Assembly: GCA_965153455.1 (NCBI GenBank) | Contig: OZ234493.1 | Location: 30,618,213-30,682,212 of the forward strand | Length of the DNA: 64,000 bases | From: Sphagnum compactum | Taxonomy: Eukaryota > Bryophyta > Sphagnopsida > Sphagnales | Direction: 5' to 3' | Part shown: positions 11,860-24,659 of the stretch, piece after piece | How the letters are laid out: each line of letters starts with the position of its first letter | Position numbering within the stretch: position 1 is the first letter of the stretch | Translations under genes and position numbers: made by a program | Notes under the pieces: model-generated | Told to the model about the DNA's origin: nothing | What the model saw: the letters and a program-made list of their open reading frames with translations, nothing else | Database searches by the model: none

Positions 11860-12930
11860 GGTTTATTTTTATGTTATTGTTTTAAATATTCTAAGATAGT
11901 CCAAGTTATATCCTATGTTATTTTACGTTACCTTAGGTTATTCTAAGTTATATTCTAAATTGTTATAGATTATTGTAAGTTATTATACCCCAGGTTATAC
12001 CTTAAATTATTATAAGTTATTGTACTTTAAGGTATCATAGGTTATATCCTAACTTGTTATAAGATTTATATTTTAGGTTATTTTAAGCTAAATTATTTAA
12101 TTAACCCTAGGCTATACCTAAGGTAGAATAATTTACAATAACTAAGAACAAACTATAATAACCTATAATAAAATAGTTTAAAATAACTAAGAATAACCTA
12201 TAATAATAATAAAAACCTATGATATAATAATTAATAATAGCCTACAATAAAATCGACAATAATAGTTTACAATAGAAAAATCCAACAATAGTTAAGATTA
12301 GTTTATGATAAATAACTTAGAATAGTAAACAATAGCTTATGATAAAATGACCAACAATAACTTACGATAGAATAACCAAAAATAACCTATGGTAAATAAC
12401 TTAAAATAGCCAACAATAGCCCATGATAGAATAATAAAAAATAACTTATGGTAAATAGCCTAAAATAACCTAAAATAGTCAATAATAGCTTGTAATAGAA
12501 TAACTAAAAATAGTTTGAAGTAAAATAGTTTAGAATAACTAGCAATAGGATATAATAAAATAATGTTGAATAATTAATAATAGCCTATGATAAAATAGCC
12601 AAAAAAATATGCTAAGGTAAAATAACATGAAATATGCAATAATAACATAACCTAGAATAACCAATAATAGCCTACAATAGAATAACCAAAAATAACCAAA
12701 AATAACCTATGGTTAATAGTTTAAAATATTCAACAATAATCTTCAATAAACTAATAAAAAAATAGCCCAAAGTAAAATGACCTAAAATAGTCAAAAATGG
12801 CATACGATAGAATAATCAGCAATAATTTATGATATAATAACCAAAAGTAGCCTATGTTAAAATAGCTTAAAATAACTTACAATAGCTTACACTAAAATAA
12901 TCACTAATATCTTATGATAAAATAACCAAA
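11860..12930. repeat. Degenerate AATAACC-type tandem array that switches strand near 12.1 kb
   Basis: From about 12120 to 12930 short units of the type AATAACCTATRATARA repeat with an irregular period of roughly 10-30 bp. From about 11860 to 12110 the same words appear in reverse complement (GGTTATTCTAAGTTAT, TAGGTTATATCCTA). The switch lies in the phrase CTAGGCTATACCTAAGG at about 12107-12123. The whole is therefore an unequal inverted repeat that could fold into a long imperfect hairpin of up to about 250 bp per arm. No protein is encoded. Confidence 0.75.
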
Positions 12931-12949
12931 AAAAAATCGAAGATTTTTG

Positions 12950-15380
12950 AAATGATAAACACTAATTCATTTCTTTGTGAAATTGAGATGTGAACAACAT
13001 TGCAATGCAACTTGAATTGAATTTAAATATATTGAATGGAATTTGAATTGATTCCAATTCAACTAAATTCAATTTAACAATTAGATTCAGATTTAGTTAA
13101 AGTGACATCAAATTCAATTAAAAACAAATGGCATCCAAATTGGTGAAGAAGGTATTCAAAATCTTCTTGTAAATATGGTGTTGGAAGAAAAAAAAAACTT
13201 TCAAAAAACACAAATCCAATAAAACACCTTTCCATGCTCTTCACTTCAAAATGGGTTAAATAAATTCCAATTTATAATTGTCCAATCTATGATGACAACT
13301 TATAAAACCTAAAGTTGTTGGCCTAAAATGAGTTCAATGTATCATCATCATTGGAATTACATCATTATGATATGCATATGATTTGTATTCATGTTACTTT
13401 CAACTTTCAACCTTTAAAGAGACTTGTTCCCAAAGAGGGTATAGGCATATGCCAAAATCATTATATATCATATGTGCATTTATATAGGTAGTTTGCAATG
13501 CATGTGGTTTTGATGCATGGCAACTAACTATTGCATGTTATTTCTTTTGGAATTTTATCCATGTTTATTACATTGCCTTTTAAACAAAATTCTTATAATA
13601 TGCTTTTGAAATCTCTTTAGATTTTACTACTATTTTCCAAATTATAAGAATGCTTTCTTAAGGCTATTGATTGGTTCAAGAGGATTCTATTTTGTTAGTT
13701 ATTTGATGGAGGTTTGAAATTTCATGTGTCCATGTTTTGGCATTGCACAAGTAATTGTCTTTCTCAACTTCAAAATGTGTCATTGTGGTGTGAACAAACT
13801 TTTTACTCACATTTACTTGCTTACACTTGCGTAGTACTGTGCAGGGTAAATGATGAAATATTTGTCCCTACCCTTGCCATACGAACAAGGTAAATGGTAA
13901 ATGTTTGTCATTTACCTAGATTGATAAGCCTATATAATCCTTTTACCCTGTTTTGGATTTTTTCCAAAGCCACCACTATACACCTTTATCCAGCTGATAC
14001 ATTTTTCGAAAATTGGTATTTACCCGTACCCAACTGATATACCCACCCAACACAGAGATGTTCAACCCATCAAATCATATCTTCTAGCAAGGGAAATCCA
14101 TAGTTTCACACAGAATCTCACGTATAGTATGAAAAGGAAGATTAGAGAGAGAGAGAGAGATGGCTGTGGCCATCTCCATGTGGTCCCAAGTTGTCTGACA
14201 CTGGCTGTGGTTTTCCAGCCCTGTGATTTGCCAATTCAACTGATTTTCTTCATGCATTCAACTTTTCCCTTCAAATCAGATTCTTGTGACTGTCGTTCCC
14301 CCAGACCCACCGTTACGATCAAAGCATCAAAGTATACACCCTCAAGCTAATTGCCTATGTACTTGGAGACATTGAACTTTTCCTGACAATACTAGGCAGT
14401 GGTGTCCAGTGTCACCGTCCTCCCAGGTGATTTTGGAACCAGGCCGGAGGATGGAACGCAAGTTACCTCCTTTCTCCATCCTGGATTCATGTGTTTGGTA
14501 TGTTAGCACTTCATTTCAACACACTATTGACTTTCTTTGTTGCTTGCCGTTTGAAACACTACCTAATACAGTTCCCCGTTAATTTCTTCTATTAATATTC
14601 ACAGCCTACGGCTGATCTCATCTTACCCATATGATGTTGAGAGAAACGTCCTCTCTTGTTCATGTGGTGTGAAACGATTCTGCCTTGCAAATGGTCTCCT
14701 GAGTATAATATGCAAGATCACGTAGCTGCTGCCTCTCTAAATATGGTAGAAACAAATTAACTCAATAATTTTATATGAATTTATTTGTCAAATTATAAAA
14801 TTTCAGGTAATTTGAGATTTAAAAAAAATAATTATCTCACCAATTGCATTTCATTGATGGATACTTTAAGAAGAGGTGACAACCAAAAAAATACAGACAT
14901 CCACTCTGAGGATCGTATGTATGCAGTGTACTTTTACAATCTGATTTCACCTAGAGTCTTGTAAATTTGCTTATGTGCAAAAAGATCTTGAGTTTGCCTG
15001 TCAGTGCCTTTGAACCAGCACCAGTGTTTTTTTTTGCACCGACAAGTAAAATCCAGAGCTAACAGCACAAAGGATTTTTTTGGGAAAAAAATGCCAAAGT
15101 TGCCATATTTTGAGGAAAAAACACCTCTGAAGTCGCCGTATTTAGACAATATATTCCTAGAGGTCATCAAAACGAATTTGGCTCATTTCTCTTGTGGATG
15201 ATTGCCCGTCCACCATTGGCAACATTGAAAAAGAAAAACAGTGACCAGCACCTACAGTGGTAAAGACCCTAAATCTTTTGAGTTACTTCTTTCATTAGTG
15301 AATATCTTGTCTTTAGAATAGATCAGGGTCTCTGAGCAGCCTTTTCTATTGGCAAGCCACTAGAAATTGAAACTTTTCAT
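12950..15380. other. AT-rich intergenic DNA with a more balanced patch at 14.1-14.75 kb
   Basis: 12950-13800 is simple AT-rich DNA. The patch 14100-14750 has higher GC and a short (GA)n tract at about 14147-14159, but its one open frame (14129-14350) starts inside the GA tract and resembles no protein I know. It could be the eroded 5' region of a gene. Nothing else is recognised. Confidence 0.4.
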
Positions 15381-15650
15381 TGAAAAAGTAATTTTGAAGG
15401 TTTTCAGTCACCAAAAGTGATATATACATATATATATATATAAATAAAGGAAATCTCCAAATTTGTGTGTGTGGTTTTCATTGTGTAGCCAAACATATAG
15501 AAGGATAATTAAAGGAGATTTGTACTTTATTTTTCCTAGGGATGATCATCACTTTTTTAACATCTTCCAATGAATGATAGCCACTTAAGCTACAAACAGA
15601 AATTCCTAAAAAAGACACTGTAAGCTCCGATTCCAAATTTAACATTTCCT
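15380..15650. repeat. Dispersed repeat copy 1 (partner at about 35.93-36.17 kb)
   Basis: The segment shares an ordered set of short matches with 35930-36170: GGAGATTTGTAC, TTTTCATTGTGTAG / TTTTTATTGTGTAG, CATCTTCC.ATG.A, CACTT.AGCTACAAA and AAATTCCT.AAAAAA.ACACTG. Order and orientation are the same in both. It also holds an AT dinucleotide run at about 15421-15443. It is non-coding and probably a decayed transposable element of unknown class. Confidence 0.5.
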
Positions 15651-15841
15651 GGGTGAAATACGGTCACTTAAAAAGGCAACACTGAAGAAGGTGAAGGTAC
15701 ACCTGCCCACATACCCTAATTAGTCTCTAGTCTCAAAATAACTAGCTGCAACCCTCTAAACAAGTGCAGCCTCCAAAAAAGTCTAAAAGGCGCCTACCAA
15801 CCCGGAAAAGGACCCAAAGCAGTGTTCACAAACATACCACG

Positions 15842-16066
15842 TCATGGGAAGTACCTACTGCGAAGTAACTCGTAGCTCACTGCTCTTGCAATATTGTCCA
15901 AAAGCACCGGTGCCCAGGCTGAACACACGTCAGCCATTTGCTGCACATTGTAGGGTCCCGTGGCAGCCTGATGATGCAACATGCGTACCTCTCGGGTCTC
16001 ATCCTCGCAGGACTGATTCACACCTGTAGAGCTTGGGGACAAGAGCCTCACCTCGGGAGATTTCAA
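15842..16066 (-). CDS. Possible isolated exon of an unidentified protein
   Basis: In a locally GC-richer island (about 15.77-16.05 kb) the minus strand encodes a protein-like stretch of 74 residues containing YNVQQMADVCSAWAPVLLD and ending ARAVSYELLRSRYFP before a stop. Composition and amino-acid usage look more like a real exon than the neighbours do. I recognise no family. The island could also be a gene fragment carried by a transposon. Confidence 0.25.
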   Translation of the reverse strand: MKSPEVRLLSPSSTGVNQSCEDETREVRMLHHQAATGPYNVQQMADVCSAWAPVLLDNIARAVSYELLRSRYFP

Positions 16067-16179
16067 AATAGAGGGAATTGTAGATCAAAGGATCTTGCAA
16101 CGCAAAACTTTGTTGAGAATTTTCATCATGTTAAACCACTTGTAAAAACCAGTGTTTTAAGTCAATTTTTATAAAGGTT

Positions 16180-18300
16180 TACATGTGATCAAAGAGGTTC
16201 AATGAAATTGCTTGAAAAAAAATCACATCCTGGAATATGTATATGACAAGAAAACATCCACCCACACCCCCTATTTTGGCCTCTATCAGTGTGCATCCTG
16301 ACCTATTTAGAAGTATATAACAACTTTTGAATGTGATTGAAAGCTTGAATAAAGTTAGGTATTTTTGTAAAAAACTGATACTTATGGCAAGCAAAATTTT
16401 ACATAAGGAGAATTTGGATCCAATTGCATTTAAATAAAAAATGAAAAATGATTGGTGTTATATTAAACTTGTTTAATAGGAGGTTAACAACAAATAGTGT
16501 CTAAACTTGAACAATTTACTTTTTATAAAAAAATGTGAAATGAATGACAAGTTACACAAGCACAAATGTGAAGAACAAACTTGAATTTAGGATTACTTAC
16601 ATGCACACAAATTATGGTGATATTGAAAAATTGACTATTATGCAGGCACTTGTGTAAATGTTAGTAAATAAGTGACTTGTAAATGACTAATATCATAATC
16701 AACTTTTTCCAAGATCTTATAACAATAAATAATTATTTTTTAATATACACAAATATAGATTTATTTTGATGTATACATTACATGCAAATGTTAACAATAA
16801 TGAATGGTAGTTTATTGAAAGAATTTTGATGTGATGTTTTTTGGAAATAATTCAAATTATATTCATTGATATATACATTTATGATCATTAAAAATTGGAT
16901 GATCATACAGTCCATGTAAATGTAGTGTTGTATATTATTTGGTTATGTTAAATCAACATCATATGATTGAAAAGGTTGAAGGAAACAATGTGAAATGGGT
17001 AAATTATGTCATTCCATATAAATACATAATGTTGAATGGTTAAAAACTTGAAAAAAATGAATAATATTAATTCATCAACTTTTAATTAAAAAATTTGGGT
17101 GCTAGTTTTAAATTAAAAGTTTGAAACATATGTTCAACTATCATAATACGTAGTTGTTCATGATATTTTATTTTATAGATATTATGATTATGTTTATGAA
17201 TGATATCATGTATAATTGTATTTAAAAAATTAAGTGTTCATAATTAAAAAATGATACATTGCAATCCAACTTTTGGTAGGGTTAAAATTTTATAACGTTT
17301 GGTTGAAAACATTGAAAGAAATAAAGTTCAACCATGTTAAAAAAAAAGATGCATTATTTTACAATTATAATGATTAGAAATGAATGACATATTACACATA
17401 AATATTCACTATAAATGATTGATTTTGTAATTAAGATGTTTAATAAAAACATTTAACCTTGATGCATGCATGTGTACAATTAAAAAATTTGCAAATATAT
17501 TCATTACAAATGAATAATAATCATGTAGATCTTATTTATGAATGACATACAATCAAATTTTATAATTTAAATTTGACAACATGTTGAACTGAAATGTTTT
17601 TAAAAAAATGAAATTATTTAACAATGTAATTTTGAACAATGAGATGTTTGAAAAATATAAATTTGGTCAAAATTGAAAATTTTTACATGAAAATGTCAAA
17701 TTATAGTTTGATTAATATCATAATAGAACCAATTTTTAATGATGATTTAACGAGATGGAATTAAAAACTGAATTTGAAAGACATGAACTGAGGTCCTATA
17801 ATTTATTTCGTGATTTTTTGTTTTCAAATTTTTAAAATTTAAATCTATTCAATAAAATATTTTGTATGCAAAAATAAATAAATTGTGTTTGAGTTAACTT
17901 TTAAAACATGTTTGGCAACATGTGGCTTGAAAGTTTCATGTTATGCATAAATCTAACAACATGCAGTTGAAACATTTTGAAAAAAACAAAATTATCATGT
18001 TTATTTTATAGTTGAACAATTTATGTGTTTTAACTAAATATATAGTTAAAATAAAAAATCTTGTACACATAAATTTTAATTGAAAATGATTTATATATTG
18101 TTTTGAAATCATACATAGATTGATAAAGGTTTACCAACATGTGATCAATAAATTTCATGTATTATTGGAAAGTTTGATAGCAAGTTATTAAACATTTGAA
18201 AAAAAGAAATACATCACAATATGATTGAATGATTTGTTATTTCAAAACATAATTGATATAAAGTACAAAAAAAGATTACATGAAAACATCATTACAAATA
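16180..18300. other. Very AT-rich DNA, ancestral-looking edge of the satellite
   Basis: No gene on either strand. From about 17.9 kb on, phrases such as AACAACATG and CATGTTATGCATAAATCTAACAAC resemble the 86-bp satellite unit that follows, so the right part may be very old, degraded satellite copies. Confidence 0.4.
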
Positions 18301-18309
18301 CAATGATTA

Positions 18310-19345
18310 ACATTGACATTGTTGATCAAAATCACATATAGTGATAAAGGTTTAACAACATGTGATCGAAAAAGTTAGTTAAATGTATTGTGAAATAACA
18401 AAACTTGTTGATGAAAATCATGTATATTGATAAAAATTTAATAACACATGATAAAAAAAAAACCAAATGTATTGTGAAGTAATCAAACTTGCTAATCAAA
18501 ACCATGTATATTGACAAAGGTTTAACAACAAGTGATTGAAGAAGCTAGTCAAATATATTGTGAAGTAATGGAACTTGCTAATCAAAATCATGTATATTGA
18601 TAAAAGTTTAACCACATGCAATCAAAGGAAATAGTCAAATGCATTGTGAAGCAACGAAACTTGTTGATCACAATCATGTATATTGATAAAAGTTTAACAA
18701 CATGTGATCGAAAAAGATAGTCAAATGCATTATGAAGCAACTGAACTTGCTGATCAAAATCATGTATATTGATAAAAGTTTAACAACATGTGATCGAAAA
18801 AGACAGTGAAATGCATTGTGAAGCAACGAAACTTGTTGATCACAATAATGTATATTGATAAAAGTTTAACAACATGTGATCGAAAAAGATAGTGAAATGC
18901 ATTGTGAAGCAACAAAACTTGTTGATCACAATCATGTATATTGATAAAAGTTTAATAACATGTGATCGAAAAAGATAGTGAAATGCATTGTGAAGCAACG
19001 AAACTTGTTGATCACAATCATGTATATTGATAAAAGTTTAACAACATGTGATCGAAAAAGATAGTGAAATGCATTGTGAAGCAACGAAACTTGCTGATCA
19101 AAATCATGTATATTGATAAAAGTTTAACATCTGATCGAAAAAGATAGTGAAATGCATTGTGAAGCAACGAAACTTGCTGATCAAAATCATGTATATTGAT
19201 AAAAGTTTAACAACATCTGATCGAAAAAGATAATCAAATGCATTGTGAAGCAATTGAACTTGTTAATCAAAATCATGCATATTGATAAAAGTTTAACATG
19301 TGATCGAAACAAATAGTCAAATGCATTGTGAAGCAACTGATCTGA
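18310..19345. repeat. 86-bp satellite array, about 12 copies
   Basis: The phrase CATGTATATTGATAAAAG starts (with variants) at 18333, 18419, 18503, 18589, 18675, 18761, 18847, 18933, 19019, 19105, 19188 and 19274. Spacing is 86 bp in nearly all steps, with one of 84 and one of 83, the latter due to loss of AAC. Each unit also contains ACATGTGATCGAAAAAGATAG, TGCATTGTGAAGCAACGAA and ACTTGCTGATCA. Central copies (18.6-19.2 kb) are nearly identical while outer ones are diverged, the usual result of unequal exchange acting on the middle of an array. The array ends sharply at about 19345, next to a composition change. Confidence 0.92.
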
Positions 19346-20456
19346 TTGTGATTAAAACTTAGTAATATCAACGAATGTAATTCAAGATATAGTAAGTGCA
19401 CAAATATGTCAAAGCAACAATGTTTAATAAGCAACAAAGTTTCTGGCGCCTAGTCGACTAAGTTCATGTGAGGGAGGAGGGAGGGACTTATACGGCTCTT
19501 GTCCCGTCAAGCTTGTGGTCGGTGGACTTATGCTTGTGTTTATAAAATTGAATGAGCTAAAATTGAGGTTGTGTGGGTGCTCTTCGCTGGACCAATGGGC
19601 GCAAATCGTCAGATTCTCTGTCATCATCTTTGCCAACGAGTCCAGAAGGAAGTTGTTCACGTTCCACGAATAGTACAATGATCAGCGTCGTACAGTGTCT
19701 TTTACCAATTGGAGAACTCCAGGTACGTGGACACGTAGTCTTTGACAATGTCAGGTGTAGTACATAAGCGTTACCTCTTCACGGTTGGTTAGAACAATTA
19801 CAACTTCTGCTGCCTCAAGTTTGCAAATAGATAAAATCCAACCCGCCCCGCCCCCGCACCCCCCGTCCCCAGCTCATGTTCAAGTGGTGAGATTCGCTGC
19901 ATCACCGGCCAATGATAGGGGAGTCTTTCGCCAGCCGAATAGTACCCTCTTGTCGTATCTCATCTGATTTTCTAATGAGTTGCAGGATCGTAGAAGTACA
20001 CAATATATAATAATCTGTGTATCACATTTCTATGAATCCAGGAATAATGGTTTTGGGCTTGTGTAGGTGGACCTTGCCAGTGGTTGCTAGACTGCCATTA
20101 ATTATCGGCTCCAAATTTGTAGTTTTATAAAACCCCATGATATCTAGGCCGTGTTGAACTCTACTACAAGTTGCCTAACTTTGTTGATGCGAATCGACCA
20201 ATATCGGGATGTGCGAACCCTATGGATGCCTCTGTCTCTTCTGCCACCCGTCTTTCTACTCGTAGCCGAGGAATCTGATCTGTTGGGGCGAGCTGGCAGG
20301 TAGTTACGGGCAGGGGCCCGGGGGTTCGCGATGGCTCCCAATAATTGCGCTGTTCCACAGAAAGAACTCGGCAAACGACCTTAGTCTTGGCTCTTCTGCC
20401 CTATACATTAAGCCACATGTCTACAAAGGGTCGTTCTACCGTATCTCTTCTGCCCC

Positions 20457-20463
20457 TATAAAG
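20457..20463 (+). promoter_or_regulatory. TATA box candidate
   Basis: TATAAAG follows a C-rich stretch (TGCCCC) and is followed about 30-45 bp later by a pyrimidine-rich start region (TCATCTCTCACAGTGG), the layout of a plant RNA polymerase II core promoter. Downstream sequence to about 21.6 kb contains no long open frame on the plus strand, so a non-coding transcript or a long 5' UTR is implied. Confidence 0.4.
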
Positions 20464-22005
20464 ATCCCCTTCCAAACTTCTGGAGTCATCTCTCACAGTG
20501 GTTTTTCTAACTTGCGTCCGCTCCTTCCCTCTCAGCATTTAGCACTCTTCTGAGACCTGCAACAAGACACGCCCACGCCTCCATATTCATGATCCTTTCC
20601 ACATGAACTAGGGATGCGATAATAGCGGCTCTATGGATTTATTTGACTGTGAGATTCTGTGTCTCATCAGGGCTACTGCAGCGAGAGAGTCTGTTGTCAA
20701 GAGATCTCCAGTTGCAATGGAAGGCTAGCTCGACACCCACGAATGCGGCCCCCTCCGTCGCCGCGGCTTGGCACGATCCTCGCATGAGCCTTTAGTCTTG
20801 GCCGACCAGATCCCGCTCGACTTTACAGTGTGTTTTGTTTCAGTAGGCTACTCCACTAAATTCGTGTTCACTTCGCCGTTCATGTGGATTCTTGTCCAGA
20901 ACGTAAAATCTCTGTGATTTTTCTCTAGTTTGTAAGAATTGCAGTAGTACTACCGTTGGATTCTTGTTTCGCGTTATGTGGCTTGGGGCTTGTCTTCGAG
21001 GCTGAGAGTAGGATATAAATTCCGAATAACCTGCAGCGCACTCGATGAATCTCTAACTGCATGACAGGTTCCTGGTTAAATTATAGATGTCAGTGCTCAT
21101 GTATCTTGGTATGTTCTGTTTGACTGAACATTTTCTCGTTTCCTAGTTTTCTTGTCATCAGGAGTTTTGCGTTTGTCTTGAATATCTCCTACCAGTCGTT
21201 AAGCGTTGTGAATTTGTGTGAGATTAGTGGTCCTCGTTAATTATAGATTATCTGTCTCGATCTAAGGCTGTAAGGTCGTGGACGATTCGTGCCAAGCTGC
21301 GTGCAACCAAGGGATTCCATTCTCTGCTCAACATATGGCGAAAAACGAGGGAGTCTGCAAAATGATCTCTAAGAATATCATATGTGGGCGACGACTGACA
21401 CTGTCTCAATAATCACGGCTAAATGGTCACATATGCATCCAATATCTTCAGGATGTTCTACTTGGTGCAAAGTATCATGTGTGTTCTCGTGATATTTGTA
21501 TTGTATGTGACCTATGCACTCTGATGTTAAGCTTTAGACCATCTGACCAGTTGCAGTACTGTTGCAGGTTGAGAAGATGATCTCAGCATTTGCGTTACGG
21601 TTGACATTTCCACGCTAATATTCTACGAACCAAATAAACGTTGCATTCAAGAGTAGATTTTTTTCTTTATGCATTTTATTGTGCTTTCACCTTATCATAA
21701 ATATACTAACATGAATTGGGTTTATTTCTATCAATTTTAAATCACATCATCTACTCTACACTGCATAATGTAATTCATAAATCTTGACTAATTTGAATTA
21801 CAGCCCCTCTAATATTTCCAGAGTGATTACTAAAACTGCTAGGATTAATCACCTGATTACACTAGTCATACTAAAAAAGGATATAGTATATGTATACTTA
21901 AGCTCTGCGCCTACTGCGCAATACCGGTGACGGTGAATTAGTCAATTAATGAAAAAAATGAATTGATTTTGTGAAAATTAATTTTCATTCGAGAATGAAA
22001 GTATT

Positions 22006-22090
22006 GAAAGTTTGACACAATATTGAAAATATTACCTTGAAAAATATAATACGATACTGCAGTCAGCTGCAGTAATTGTGTCAAACTTTC
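22006..22090. repeat. Perfect 16-bp inverted repeat (hairpin) with 53-bp loop
   Basis: GAAAGTTTGACACAAT at 22006-22021 pairs exactly with its reverse complement at 22075-22090. The loop contains a second, nearly palindromic block ACTGCAGTCAGCTGCAGT just before the right arm. The structure could be the end pair of a very small inverted-repeat element or an RNA hairpin in the island's transcript. No flanking target duplication is obvious. Confidence 0.8.
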
Positions 22091-23546
22091 TTAGACATTT
22101 AGGAAATTCTCACGCTACCAGTAACAGACATATTTCCAGCATATATTGCTGATGATTTGAACAGTTTCGCTGTGTAAGGAATCAGACATCTTGTCTAAGC
22201 CGCATTCTACGTTGCAGTACTATACTAGGGAAACTGGATTGCCTATAAAATTAAAAAAACTCTGCAGTAACTGCCATCCATAGCTCTGCTCCGAAGTTCT
22301 GAACTTTGCCTCCAATCTCGAATCCAAACAGAAATCTGCAATCACTAAAATGAATTTATATGAAATGGTCAGCTTCCTTCATTAAGCTAATATTGTCAGT
22401 AACAAGGATATCGAATCTGCAGCTACTCGTGTAGAACCTTCAGCTTGTGGTAACGCTGAGCCAAGCTATCTATAATCTCAGGAATATGCCAGGAGTCAGA
22501 ATTGCATGTTCTGTCTCTGCTATTAGTGCCAGCAGCTGTTGAGACTTATCACCTGCAAATTGCCAAAAATTGCTTTGCAGTAGGTAACTGCATCATGAGA
22601 TCTGCTGCAGACACCTAACAATGAGCTAAGTCGATATATAGTTACTCAATCCAGAGAATATTAGGTCTAAATGTGCAGGTAGGGAAGCAGGCCATGTTCC
22701 CAACTCCCAGCAACCGAAATGCTGAACTTGACTGCAGAACGAGTTTGAGACCCATCTACTCGCCACTTCAAATGCAAGTTCAGTACTGCAATTTACTGTG
22801 TCTACTATCAATGGTGACTCTAGGCTGCCTCTTCGTAGGCATGGATTGCTGCTCCTGTCTCAATTGGACAGTGTCAAAGTACTCGGCAGTGCTGTCCATT
22901 GTCCAAGTCTTAGGTTTGAAGAGGATTGCGTGACCCAGTGACCCCAGTAGAGTTTTTTTTTTAATCCTGTAAAATATCCTCATGCTATTTTCAGTAAAGA
23001 AACCAGCTGCACTATTGCCAGTGCCTTCTAACTACTGTCATATTCATATTTGCCTATGACGTAATTGCAGTACAGAAACAGGTTTCCATAACAAAAATTT
23101 GACAAGGAAATCATTAATTGTATCAGTTCCAGCAAAACCAAAACAAATACAACAAGAATGTGCTTAGCCATAACCTGAATGTGAGCGTCACTCGTAGAGT
23201 ATCCGAAAACTATGTAATATTATGTACATTGTATACATATTTAAGTACTGGGCATGCCAACAACATTGCATGCTCTCAAGAGGCAACTTCTCCCAGGCCG
23301 GAACGTCAGCCCTAGTACACGGAGTGTATATATGTTCAGTTTGAACTAGGCATATTCTTTACAGATCATCAAACCAGTGGTCAGAGACCGCTCAGGGATT
23401 TCAAACCCTGCAAATGATTAATATTGTGACCAGGTTGCAGTCTCGAATGACGATGTGTAAGATTACACCTATCTTAAGAAAGGCTCTTTCTTAACTAGTC
23501 ATGATCAAGGGTTAGACACAGGGATGCATAGATCAGAGGGAGGGAG

Positions 23547-23780
23547 TAAAGAACCTCATAAGAACAAGCATATCACTTCATGATTAATTACATATTTTCA
23601 ATGCACTTACAACTCTCCAACGAAAAGGGACTATCCATGCAGCAAGAAACAAGGCCCTACTACGTCAATGGCTTTTCATTCTGGGTGCTACGATCACAGC
23701 ATAATATGTATAACTGTGATCAGAGCAGCCTAATGGAAAGAGACCCTAAAGAACCTGCATGAAAACAAGCGCATCATTTC
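23547..23780. repeat. Diverged direct repeat, 200 bp apart
   Basis: TAAAGAACCTCATAAGAACA at about 23547 returns as TAAAGAACCTGCATGAAAAC at about 23747, followed in both by AAGC.TATCAcTTC-like sequence. The same region has an 8-bp inverted repeat GATCACAG/CTGTGATC near 23693-23722. It is non-coding. Confidence 0.5.
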
Positions 23781-24377
23781 CGTACATGGCCGGTTATTCC
23801 CTGAATAATATTGCAGGGTTCAGACCTGGAACTTCGATGTAGTAACTAATTAACCTGATAACCATGTAAGACCACGCGGAGGGGATCATTCAATGAAGTA
23901 TATAATATCCCAAAATCTTTCCGACGAACTTGCAGCTAATTGCAGCCTGGAACGATTACTTCTTCTCGGGTTCTTCTCCACGGGATTGCAGGGACTCTCT
24001 TACCATATATGTGGGGGTACAAAATGGGTGCGATCGCATAGCTGGGGCAAACTGTGCCTGCACGATGACGCCACAAGCTGCTGCAGAGTGTTAGACCACG
24101 CGGCGGCACCAGCTGGTTCTTCGTACCCTAGATCTGACGCTCGCTCACATGCAGATGACACCCAGCATGATGTCATCACTACAACGTCGCCTACGGTGCA
24201 GCAAACCTCGATCTGGCCGTCACACGAATTTACCTGCAACTTTTCTATTTAGAGGACAATTACAAATCAAGCGTATGATCCATAAGTGCAAGTACCGTGG
24301 GTAAGTACATGTATAACTTTTTCATTAACTCGGCAGCGCTGTAGGTACCTTTACCTTTGTGAGTAAGGCCTCTTAGT

Positions 24378-24600
24378 GGCCATATTAATCCCCAAAAATG
24401 TTAGATTTGAACTCAAAGACCTAGATTTAGGCGTAGCATGGGATATTGGTAACATGTACAAATAATTTGGATTTTGGCAATTTAACCATGGTACCAACGT
24501 GGGTGCTGGTTCACCCTGGCCGTATTAATTTACAGGGTATATATAACTTTTAGGCAATGTTAAATTTGTTCTTGGAGACCTTGATTTAATCCAAAGGGCA
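24378..24600. repeat. Diverged tandem duplication related to a dispersed family
   Basis: GTGGCCATATTAAT...ATGTTA.ATTTG...GAC.TAGATTTA at about 24378-24430 recurs as CTGGCCGTATTAAT...ATGTTAAATTTG...GACCTTGATTTA at about 24517-24590. The adjoining word GGTGCTGGTTCACC (24505) occurs as its reverse complement near 39837, and GCGCTGGTTCACCC near 30380, so this is one member of a dispersed repeat family. Confidence 0.45.
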
Positions 24601-24659
24601 ATACAGGTATTCACAATGTTTACAACCAACCCAATAAAACCTTGGTGCCAGTTCACCCA

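Larger units (their letters stand above)
19430..24300. other. Base-balanced island without recognisable protein-coding gene
   Basis: GC content is visibly higher than on both sides, from about 19430 to 24300 with an AT-rich dip around 21.65-22.05 kb. Short open frames on both strands contain gene-like codon usage in places (19.55-19.75, 20.15-20.37, 23.9-24.24 kb), but none matches a family I know and all are short. CTGCAGT/ACTGCAG words are unusually frequent in 21.5-23 kb. The island may be a non-coding transcription unit or a gene too decayed to name. Confidence 0.4.

Noticed and set aside
15421-15443. AT dinucleotide run as a possible regulatory site
   Set aside because: A simple microsatellite within a dispersed repeat; no associated gene.
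23893-24252. 119-codon plus-strand frame in the balanced-GC island
   Set aside because: Cys/His-rich but with no regular spacing or known motif; an opposite-strand frame of 79 codons overlaps it, so neither is convincing.
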